Part shown: positions 1-5,658 of the stretch, piece after piece
Position numbering within the stretch: position 1 is the first letter of the stretch
Layout of the letters: every line of letters starts with the position of its first letter
Source of the DNA: Chloroflexota bacterium
Lineage (GTDB): Bacteria; Chloroflexota; Dehalococcoidia; UBA3495
Assembly (NCBI GenBank): GCA_022576105.1
Contig: JACZRM010000088.1
Location: 1-7,129 of the forward strand
Length of the DNA stretch: 7,129 nt
Direction: 5' to 3'
Notes under the pieces: model-generated
What the model was told of the DNA's origin: nothing
Seen by the model: the letters and a program-made list of their open reading frames with translations, nothing else
Databases searched by the model: none
Program-made: the position numbers and the translations under genes

Positions 1-143
1 TAGCCAGAAACACAGCTAGTCAATTAGAAGGTGTCGTAGAATCAATTTTGGCTACCTCCGTATGAAATACTTCTGTCCCTTGAAAGGCTGGTAGATTCGC
101 CCGTTCTCTCAATCTCACTCTATCCAAATCCGCCGCATCCCTA

Positions 144-152
144 TGCTAGAAT
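144..152 (+). promoter_or_regulatory. candidate extended -10 promoter element
   Basis: The sequence TGCTAGAAT has a TG one base before a TAGAAT hexamer, which matches an extended -10 sigma-70-type element. It lies about 28 bases before the first start codon of the plus-strand gene pair, so transcription would begin near 159 with a leader of about 20 bases. No good -35 hexamer is visible at the expected spacing, which is tolerable for extended -10 promoters. The surrounding 1-179 is less GC-rich than the genes and shows no other clear element. The call rests on motif likeness alone. Confidence 0.35.
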
Positions 153-179
153 AAAACCCCACAACCGCGCACTGCATCA

Positions 180-635
180 TTGAGTATGGTCGAAAAAGCT
201 GCCGACACGAAAATCCGCCGCTACCGCAGCCAGAGCCTCCGGCTGTTGGACGGCGCCTTGAGCGAAATGCGCAGCGGCCGCTGGAACCGCTCCGAGGACT
301 TGATCTGGGGCAGTCTAACCCAGGCGGTTAAGGGCGTGGCGCTGAGCCGGGGCGACGAGATCGCGGGCGACGAAGCCGTCAAGGAATACGCCAGCAGTTT
401 GGGCCAAGAGTATCGAGACCGGCGCATTCGGGAGGCTTTCACCCAACTGGCCGGGTTTGCCGATACCGCAGACCGGGTGCGGGAGACACGGTCCAGGATG
501 GACTACCTGTTTCTGATCCTGGACGATGTGAGCGCCGCCATCGAACGTCTTTGGGAGCTGGTGCCGGTGGAAAATGAACTGGCTCCACCTGCTACTGAAA
601 CCTCCGGGGAAACCTCCGGGGAAACCTCCCAATAA
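180..635 (+). CDS. PaREP1/HEPN-like small helical protein
   Basis: This is a 151-residue, charged and probably all-helical protein with no signal peptide or membrane segment. Residues about 12-60 have the pattern of PaREP1/HEPN-type proteins: a helix with SLRLLDGALSEMRSGRW, then an IWGSLTQAVKGVALSRG segment resembling the family's WGA..AVKA.A..RG signature, followed by a second helical half. The role of PaREP1 proteins is unknown. HEPN relatives include RNases and toxin or nucleotide-binding partners, but this protein has no histidine at all, so the RxxxxH RNase motif of catalytic HEPN proteins is absent. The start is TTG at 180 or, more conventionally, ATG at 186. Neither has a clear Shine-Dalgarno sequence. 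The C-terminus ends in a repetitive ETSGETSGETSQ tail encoded by 12-bp tandem repeats. The next gene, mtaB, follows after one base, so the pair is probably co-transcribed. That the gene is real is fairly secure; the family assignment is moderate and from memory of the motif. Confidence 0.62.
   Translation: MSMVEKAADTKIRRYRSQSLRLLDGALSEMRSGRWNRSEDLIWGSLTQAVKGVALSRGDEIAGDEAVKEYASSLGQEYRDRRIREAFTQLAGFADTADRVRETRSRMDYLFLILDDVSAAIERLWELVPVENELAPPATETSGETSGETSQ
597..630 (+). repeat. 12-bp tandem repeat, 2.8 copies, gene end
   Basis: The unit gaaacctccggg occurs at 597-608 and 609-620, and a third partial copy (gaaacctccc) at 621-630. It encodes the ETSG tail of the upstream protein. In the mtaB frame it would read as a PPGK repeat, if the upstream ATG at 574 were used. 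A 12-bp unit keeps the frame when copies are gained or lost. The tract is perfect over the first two units, which suggests recent slippage. Confidence 0.85.
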
Positions 636-636
636 A

Positions 637-2046
637 ATGCACTCCCCAACACTCTCCATTCCTGATGGCAATCCGGCGGGCAATCCTTCGGGCAGACGCT
701 CGGGCAGTCCAACGGTGGCGATTCAGACCCACGGCTGCAAGCTCAATCAGGCCGACAGCAATCAGTTGGCCCGCCAATTTATCCAGGCGGGTTACCAGCT
801 GGTGGACTCGATGGCCAAGGCCGACGTGTACGTCCTGAACACCTGCACGGTAACCGCCACCGCCGACGCCAAAGCCCGTCAGGCCTTGCGGGCCGCCCGG
901 CGGCGCAACCCTCAGGCGTTCATCGTGGCCACCGGCTGCTATTCGCAACGGGCGGCTGACGAGTTGAACCGGATGGCAGCGGTTTCCCTGGTGGTGCCCA
1001 ACACTCGAAAGGACGACCTGGTCAACCTGGTTTCCAGCACAATACCGACCATCTCACCGACCACCGCACCGGGCACCGCACCAGTGCAGGGCAATCCAGA
1101 CCTCAACCAGAATTTGCTGCAATTTGGGGGGATTCGCGCCGGAGCAAACGCCATCAGCAGCGCGGGCCGCGTTCGGGCTACCATCAAGATTCAAGAAGGC
1201 TGCGACCAGGTCTGCGCCTACTGCATCGTTCCAAAAGTACGGGGCCGTGAACGCAGCATCCCGCCCGACACTCTGGTCGCCCAGGTCAACCGGCAAGTGG
1301 CGGAAGGGGTCAAAGAAATTGTCCTCACCGGGACCCAACTGGGGACCTATGGATTCGACATCGCAGGAACCAATTTGGTGGCCATGTTAAGGCGTTTATT
1401 GCAGGAAACCCAGGCAGCCCGCCTGAGGGTGTCATCGCTGCAAGCCCATGAAATCAGCCCGGAACTGCTGGATTTATGGCAGGACTCGCGCCTGTGTCCC
1501 CACTTCCACGTTCCACTGCAAAGCGGCTCCGACCGCATCTTGAAGGCGATGCGCCGCCGTTATGATACCCAGCAATTTGCCCACACCATCAACCTGATAC
1601 GGACCAAGGTCCCAGACGCCGCCATCACTACCGACATTATCGTGGGATTTCCCGGGGAAGCGGAGGCCCAATTTCAAGAAAGCCTGAACTTCGCCAGTTC
1701 CATGGCTTTCAGCGACACGCATGTTTTCCCCTACTCGCCCCGGCCCGGGACCAGCGCCGCCCATCTGGCCGATACCGTCACCAAACAGGAAAAGCGAGAC
1801 CGTGTGGGCGCGATTCAGGCAATGTCCCGACACCATTTTCTGGAATTTAGGGCCAGTCAGCTGGGGCAGGTTCGGCCGGTATTGTGGGGAACGTCTCGAA
1901 AACGCGATGGCGATTCAGTCCGCATCGGGCTAACTGACAATTACATTCGAGTATCGGCCGAGTACCCGTCGGACCTGCGCAACACCATCACCCCGGCCCG
2001 CCTGATCGAGACTCTGGGCGATACGGTGTTTGCCCAAGTTTTGTAG
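637..2046 (+). CDS. mtaB: tRNA t6A37 methylthiotransferase MtaB
   Basis: This radical-SAM methylthiotransferase should convert t6A37 to ms2t6A37 in ANN-decoding tRNAs in the cytoplasm. Numbering from ATG 637 gives 469 residues. The N-terminal MTTase domain carries three cluster cysteines, C34 (THGCKLNQ), C70 (LNTCTVT) and C101 (TGCYSQ). The radical-SAM domain carries C189-x3-C193-x2-C196 in EGCDQVCAYC, then LTGTQLG, PLQSGS and VGFPGE. A TRAM-like RNA-binding domain fills roughly residues 405-467. THGCKLNQ and TGCYSQ fit MtaB better than MiaB or RimO. The start is uncertain. ATG 637 directly follows the upstream stop (TAAAATG), which favours translational coupling. ATG 574 would overlap the upstream gene by 62 bases and add a low-complexity PPGK segment. 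GTG 715 begins just before the conserved VAIQTHGC. Roughly 25 residues between 637 and 715 are G/N/P/S-rich and outside the usual family start. The enzyme class is certain; the MtaB subtype is very likely. Confidence 0.93.
   Translation: MHSPTLSIPDGNPAGNPSGRRSGSPTVAIQTHGCKLNQADSNQLARQFIQAGYQLVDSMAKADVYVLNTCTVTATADAKARQALRAARRRNPQAFIVATGCYSQRAADELNRMAAVSLVVPNTRKDDLVNLVSSTIPTISPTTAPGTAPVQGNPDLNQNLLQFGGIRAGANAISSAGRVRATIKIQEGCDQVCAYCIVPKVRGRERSIPPDTLVAQVNRQVAEGVKEIVLTGTQLGTYGFDIAGTNLVAMLRRLLQETQAARLRVSSLQAHEISPELLDLWQDSRLCPHFHVPLQSGSDRILKAMRRRYDTQQFAHTINLIRTKVPDAAITTDIIVGFPGEAEAQFQESLNFASSMAFSDTHVFPYSPRPGTSAAHLADTVTKQEKRDRVGAIQAMSRHHFLEFRASQLGQVRPVLWGTSRKRDGDSVRIGLTDNYIRVSAEYPSDLRNTITPARLIETLGDTVFAQVL
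667..710 (+). repeat. degenerate 12-bp periodic repeat in mtaB 5' end
   Basis: Four units begin with ggca at exact 12-base steps: ggcaatccggcg (667), ggcaatccttcg (679), ggcagacgctcg (691) and ggcagtcc (703). In the mtaB frame they encode GNPA, GNPS, GRRS and GSP. This block lies only 36 bases after the other 12-bp repeat and has a different unit. It forms the non-conserved leader of the mtaB product. Confidence 0.75.
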
Positions 2047-2148
2047 CGGTGTGACGCCCTTGCATCGTCCTGGACCGGAAGGAACAACTTTCTGGCCGCA
2101 GAGACTCTGAGTGACTGAGTTGGCAGTGTCTGACTAGATGACGACCTG

Positions 2149-2241
2149 GTCATTCTGAACTGGACCGGAGGGGAAGTGAAGAATCTGAGATTCTTCGTCG
2201 CCGGGTTTATTCTGAGTGGAGCATAAGGGCTGCTCAGAATA
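2149..2241. repeat. degenerate inverted-repeat intergenic element
   Basis: This sits in the 372-base gap between the convergent mtaB and MBL genes. An attctga motif at 2152-2158 recurs directly at 2209-2215, and tattctgag (2208-2216) is matched by a perfect inverted copy, ctcagaata, at 2233-2241. In between, gaagaatc (2178-2185) and gattcttc (2189-2196) form an 8-bp perfect hairpin with a 3-base loop. The layout resembles the widespread dispersed bacterial elements of the form 'cattctgag...gaagaatct...ctcagaatg'. No T-run follows either hairpin, so it does not look like a terminator. The rest of the gap (2047-2148 and 2242-2330) shows no gene. Confidence 0.6.
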
Positions 2242-2330
2242 GAACGAAGACTCTTTTTGATAGAGGTTGATTATTTTCCCTTCCTTCAACGACGTCGCTT
2301 TTTAGCTCAGATTTGGCCTTTATCCACCAC

Positions 2331-2365
2331 AAAAAAGCGGCGGCCTGTACGCTACAGACCGCCGC
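2331..2365 (-). terminator. intrinsic terminator of the MBL hydrolase gene
   Basis: Arms at 2337-2349 (gcggcggcctgta) and 2353-2365 (tacagaccgccgc) enclose a 3-base loop. Read on the minus strand, the hairpin is followed at once by six T (2336-2331), the classic rho-independent form. The single imperfect position (2344 with 2358) is C-A in a plus-strand RNA but a G-U wobble in a minus-strand RNA, so only the minus transcript forms a continuous 13-bp stem. It lies about 54 bases after the stop of the minus-strand MBL gene. Confidence 0.92.
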
Positions 2366-2418
2366 CTGCCCCCCACCACCCAACACACCAGGAGGAGGAT
2401 TATTGGAAAAATGCTAGG

Positions 2419-3249
2419 TCAGAGTTCCACCGGCCGCAGATAGGTGGTATTCCCTCTCCGGTCCAGGTAGCCCGCTTTGGTCTCATGACCGTGGGAAAAA
2501 ACGATCAACCAGCCCTGCCGCTCGGCGTCAGCCAGTATCTCTCGCTTCCTCTCCAGGGTGTTCTCCGGTGAATAATCAAAGGCCGAAATCACCGACAAAT
2601 TCAAGTGGTGGTGCGTGGGTATAATGTCTCCTAAAAAGACCACCCGCTCGCCACCGTGGTTAAACATTACCATCTGATGCCCCCGGGCATGACCGCCGGT
2701 GACTATCACATTGAGGCCAGGGAATATTTCGGCGTCCCCATCGATTAACTCGATTTGGCTCCGATCCTCGATGGGCAAGAAATTCTCCGGCCGGTGGGAT
2801 GCCTGACATCGCTCGTTGGGATTGGTGGCATCGTTCCAGCATTCGCGTTGTACGTAGTAGGTTGCCTTGGGGAAGGTGGGCACCAGATTACCGGCCCGGT
2901 CCAGCCTGGTGCAGCCACCAGAGTGGTCAAAATGAAGATGGGTAAGGATTACCGCGTTAATGTCTCTGGGGGTTAACCCTACACCCTTCAGCCCCTTGAG
3001 CAGGCGACTGGGCACCAGTCCCAGGTTTTCCTTGTCTTTGTCGTTTTCCTTGGGGCCGACTCCCGTATCCACCAGAACGTTTTTACCGCTGACCTGCAGT
3101 AACAAGCAATTCAGTCCCAGGGTAATGCGGTTTTTGCGATCTGTATTTACACTGTTTTCCCATGCGACTTTGGGCACCTGCCCAAACACCGACCCGCCAT
3201 CAAGTTTCAAAACTCCGTCGCTGAGAATCGTTGCAGCAGTTGACATCAT
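2419..3249 (-). CDS. metallo-beta-lactamase-fold hydrolase (lactonase-like)
   Basis: This is a 276-residue cytoplasmic MBL-fold metal-dependent hydrolase. LVDTGVGP (D61) leads into the binuclear zinc motif THLHFDHSGG with H104, H106, D108 and H109. Further ligands appear to be H187 in TGGHARGH, D208 in FLGD and H253 in FSHGHE. Motif order and spacing resemble AHL lactonases of the AiiA/AttM group, where HxHxDH is also followed by a GHxxGHQ-like segment. That resemblance does not fix the substrate; many such enzymes hydrolyse other lactones or esters. The start is the first of two consecutive ATG codons and is preceded by GAGGAG at a 6-base spacer. The gene stands alone, convergent with mtaB, with its own terminator downstream and about 900 bases without a clear gene upstream. 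Family assignment is secure; lactonase activity is an inference. Confidence 0.92.
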   Translation of the reverse strand: MMSTAATILSDGVLKLDGGSVFGQVPKVAWENSVNTDRKNRITLGLNCLLLQVSGKNVLVDTGVGPKENDKDKENLGLVPSRLLKGLKGVGLTPRDINAVILTHLHFDHSGGCTRLDRAGNLVPTFPKATYYVQRECWNDATNPNERCQASHRPENFLPIEDRSQIELIDGDAEIFPGLNVIVTGGHARGHQMVMFNHGGERVVFLGDIIPTHHHLNLSVISAFDYSPENTLERKREILADAERQGWLIVFSHGHETKAGYLDRRGNTTYLRPVEL

Positions 3250-3255
3250 TGGGTT

Positions 3256-3283
3256 CTCCTCACCTCCTCAATACTCCTCAATA
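3256..3283 (-). promoter_or_regulatory. multiple Shine-Dalgarno-like sites, 10-bp tandem repeat
   Basis: On the minus strand, upstream of the MBL start, GAGGAG occurs three times: at 3261-3256 (6-base spacer to the ATG), 3269-3264 and 3279-3274. The outer two belong to a perfect 10-bp direct repeat, tattgaggag twice (3283-3264). The closest copy is the likely functional ribosome binding site and supports the chosen start. Confidence 0.7.
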
Positions 3284-3774
3284 TCCGTCCCGGTTGTCGA
3301 TGTCTTCCAGTTTGTGATTGGTTGCTGTATCAGGAAAGACCCGGACCAATTCCGAACGATCTGAGCGGGTGCGCCTCGCCCGGTCAGCGGCTGGCCAGCC
3401 TTCCCTGTTCCACAAAATCTTTTAGGCCCGGTACATTCCTCACCGATGACCGGTTGGCGCTCAGGTAATTAGGACCGGTTCCTGGCTGACTATGGGGTAG
3501 GATGCACTCGGCTGAGGTTCACTTGATGAACATCTGTTCTGTTGCACCAGCGGCGTCCATTTACCATAATCCATGTAAACATAACGGATTGCCCTTGGGG
3601 CCTTGTCAAGGCGGAATTTCGTGGATTTTGTGAACAATTCCAAATCAATTGGCCGCGCCGTATCTGAGCGGTTTTGTTCCCGATTGACGCCGCTTGATTC
3701 AATTATCAAATAGACAATCTCACTTAAATCTCACCCATTTCTCGCTGGAAAATGGCTGGTCCGGTCCTGAGTCG

Positions 3775-3805
3775 CTTCGACAAATTCAAGACAGGCATGT
3801 CGAAG
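3775..3805. repeat. REP-like inverted repeat, cttcgaca type
   Basis: Perfect 8-bp arms, cttcgaca (3775-3782) and tgtcgaag (3798-3805), flank a 15-base loop containing attcaagacaggca. This looks like a common dispersed bacterial element of the 'cttcgacaagctcaggacaggcatgtcgaag' kind. It is not followed by a T-run. Confidence 0.6.
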
Positions 3806-3874
3806 GGGTGGGGGCGCCATCAAATACAGGCTCTTGACCTCAATCTCCAGCTGCACCGGCCACACTTGAGGCAG

Positions 3875-3914
3875 AACACCGTAGGGGCGCACGGCCGTGC
3901 GCCCCTACGGTGTT
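3875..3914. repeat. perfect 40-bp palindrome
   Basis: The 20-base arm aacaccgtaggggcgcacgg is followed with no spacer by its exact reverse complement, ending in cctacggtgtt. The core resembles the 'gtaggggcgcacggccgtgcgcccctac' family of dispersed palindromes seen in many bacterial genomes. As RNA it would fold into a very stable stem from either strand. There is no adjacent T-run, so an ordinary terminator is unlikely. Confidence 0.9.
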
Positions 3915-4010
3915 CAATCGGGGAGAGGATACTTTGCCCTCACCTGGGGCTATCGCAGCTTTGATTTACTTTTGAACCGAGAAATTCGGCAGTGTGTTAG
4001 TTTAGCTCTC

Positions 4011-4090
4011 GTCATTCCGGAGCAAGCCGGAAACCATGAGGGCGTCTGAGCAGCGATCCTATCTGGACACCGGCCTTTGCCGGTGTGACA
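4011..4090. repeat. paired-hairpin repeat element (BIME-like)
   Basis: The element opens with gtcattccgg and closes with ccggtgtgaca. The first hairpin pairs ttccgg (4015-4020) with ccggaa (4027-4032). The second pairs acaccggc (4067-4074) with gccggtgt (4079-4086) across a 4-base loop. Outer gtca (4011-4014) and tgac (4086-4089) are also inverted. This resembles the widespread 'gtcattccggcgaaagccgg...ccggtgtgac' intergenic repeats. It lies 62 bases beyond the gltX stop. Confidence 0.7.
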
Positions 4091-4152
4091 ATCTGCTGTT
4101 CTGGGACGCCAAACTGATACCCTATCGGAAATTATTAACGTCCTGACACGCT

Positions 4153-5619
4153 TCAAGTCCTGGAAAGATAATCGCGGGCAGCCGCCAGACGGGCTAGCAC
4201 CCGGTCTTTCCCCAAGACCGACATGACTTCAAACAGGGAAGGAGTTGCCGACCGGCCGGTAACGGCCTCCCGCAATGCGCCGAAAAACTCCCTGGGTCGC
4301 AAACCCAATTCTTCACCCACGGCGCGCAATGTTTGCTCCAACTCTGCCGGCGCAAAGGTGTCAACCATTCCCAAGGCATCCTCAGCCTTCTTCAGGGCGT
4401 TTTGTGTGCCCGCCTGGTCCATTCCTTTCTGCACCAGGTTAGCCGAGTCGTAGTCCAGCGCATCGGCAAAGAAATAAGAGGTTGCCTGGGCCGAGTCGGC
4501 CAGCAATTTGAGCCTTTCCTGAATTAAGGGAACAATCCGCAGCAGGTATTCATGATCGATGGGCTGCAACTCCGCCGGCAGGTCTCGCTCCAGGAAGGGC
4601 GTCATGGCAACCGCCAGTTCCTGGGCGGAGAGTTGCCGGATGTAGACGCCGTTCATCCATTGCAGCCGCTCAAGGTCAAAGATGGCCGCCGGTTTGCCGA
4701 CCCTCTCCAATGAAAAGTTTTCGATGATAGTCTGGAGGGGCATTACGTCGGTCTGGTCATCCAGCGACCAGCCCAGCAGCACCATGAAGTTCTTCAGGGC
4801 ATCGGGCAGGTATCCCGCATCCTGGTATTCCGTGATGGCGGTTGCGCCGTGGCGCTTGGACAGTTTTGAGCGGTCCGGCCCCAGGATCATCGGCAAGTGC
4901 CCAAACCTGGGCGGAGGGTAATCCAGGGCCTGGTAGAGCTGCAGGTGTCGGGGCGTGCTGGACAGCCATTCTTCGGCACGCAGCACATGGCTGATTTCCA
5001 TCTCGTGGTCGTCCACCACCACCGCCAGATGGTAGGTGGGAAATCCATCCGACTTGATCAAAACGAAATCGTCGACCAGATCGTTCTGCCATTCGACATG
5101 ACCACGAATCAAGTCGTCTACTTCGGTGATCCCCGACGCCGGCATTGCAAATCGCACCACCGACGGCGCGCCTTCGGCGTCCAGATCGCTTCTCTCTTGG
5201 TCGCCCAGGTCACGGCAGTGGCGGTCATACCCAATCGATAGCTTCTCTTTCTGCTGTTGTTCCCTGACCTGGGCCAGTCGCTCCCGGGTACAGTAGCAGC
5301 GGTAGGCCCGGCCCTGGGCGATGAGCTGGTCGGCTGCTTGCAGGTAATGGTCAAGGCGCTCCGATTGCAGATACGGGCCGTAGGGGCCATCAACGCGAGG
5401 GCCTTCGTCCCAGTCAATGCCCAACCACTCCAGACCGTCCAGAATGGCGTCTACCGCGCCGGGCACCAACCTTTGCTGGTCGGTGTCCTCAACCCGGACA
5501 ATAAATTTGCCACCTTGACTCCTGGCGAAAAGCCAGTTGAAGAACGCGGTGCGGATATTCCCAATGTGGGGAAAACCGGTAGGGCTGGGGGCGTATCTCA
5601 CCCGTATGTTGTCGGCCAC
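4153..5619 (-). CDS. gltX: glutamate--tRNA ligase
   Basis: This class Ib synthetase charges tRNA-Glu with glutamate using ATP. The 488-residue length is normal for bacterial GluRS. RYAPSPTGFPHIGN holds the HIGH-type signature (H18-N21) and VRVEDTDQQR follows. The zinc-binding insert is intact: C108 and C110 in YRCYC, with Y131 and C135 in YDRHC. HVLRAEEWLSSTPRH and SKLSKRHGA (KMSKS-type, K252-R256) complete the catalytic core. The helical anticodon-binding domain runs from about residue 320 to the end, including LFEVMSVLGKDRVLARL. The start is GTG at 5619, preceded by GGAGAGGG a few bases upstream. The alpha/beta hydrolase gene ends 39 bases upstream on the same strand, and glnS lies before that, so gltX is probably the last gene of that operon. 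Whether it is discriminating (tRNA-Glu only) cannot be read directly, but the nearby glnS makes that likely. Confidence 0.98.
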   Translation of the reverse strand: MADNIRVRYAPSPTGFPHIGNIRTAFFNWLFARSQGGKFIVRVEDTDQQRLVPGAVDAILDGLEWLGIDWDEGPRVDGPYGPYLQSERLDHYLQAADQLIAQGRAYRCYCTRERLAQVREQQQKEKLSIGYDRHCRDLGDQERSDLDAEGAPSVVRFAMPASGITEVDDLIRGHVEWQNDLVDDFVLIKSDGFPTYHLAVVVDDHEMEISHVLRAEEWLSSTPRHLQLYQALDYPPPRFGHLPMILGPDRSKLSKRHGATAITEYQDAGYLPDALKNFMVLLGWSLDDQTDVMPLQTIIENFSLERVGKPAAIFDLERLQWMNGVYIRQLSAQELAVAMTPFLERDLPAELQPIDHEYLLRIVPLIQERLKLLADSAQATSYFFADALDYDSANLVQKGMDQAGTQNALKKAEDALGMVDTFAPAELEQTLRAVGEELGLRPREFFGALREAVTGRSATPSLFEVMSVLGKDRVLARLAAARDYLSRT

Positions 5620-5658
5620 TATCCCTCTCCTGCTGATTGGCCATAAAGTCGGGGATGT

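Larger units (their letters stand above)
3250..4152. other. 903-bp gap without a convincing gene
   Basis: This region separates the MBL gene from gltX. Beyond the ribosome binding site and three palindromic elements described separately, it holds only short reading frames with no recognisable domain. On the minus strand at about 3387-3709, open stretches in all three frames succeed one another, which could be chance at this GC content or the debris of a decayed gene. I see no tRNA, rRNA or CRISPR structure. No T-tailed hairpin is visible just after the gltX stop. Confidence 0.6.

Noticed and set aside
23..145. 41-codon open stretch on the minus strand (ADLDRVRLRERANLPAFQG, then TEVFHTEVAK) ending at a TGA at 22-20
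   Set aside because: It looks protein-like but has no ATG, no visible ribosome binding site and no family I recognise, and it overlaps the candidate promoter. Not enough to call a gene.
2390..2443. Strong plus-strand Shine-Dalgarno (aggaggagg) before ATG 2411 with a 10-codon frame
   Set aside because: The peptide is tiny and mostly antisense to the end of the MBL gene, the spacer is 12 bases and nothing follows it. Probably chance.
3448..3480. Direct repeat gaccggtt, twice, 25 bases apart
   Set aside because: Eight bases with a self-complementary accggt core are expected often by chance in this GC-rich DNA, and no gene start is nearby.
3461..3709. 82-codon minus-strand reading frame
   Set aside because: No recognisable domain, weak codon character and the competing frames are equally open. 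At most part of gene debris.
3875..3914. Palindrome as the intrinsic terminator of gltX
   Set aside because: No T-run follows it on the minus strand, and it is more than 200 bases beyond the gltX stop.
3752..3964. 70-codon plus-strand reading frame
   Set aside because: It runs through the cttcgaca repeat and the 40-bp palindrome, so it is repeat-derived, not a gene.
4757..5092. Large alternate frames inside gltX and the hydrolase
   Set aside because: They are shadows of strongly supported genes with intact catalytic motifs and have no features of their own.
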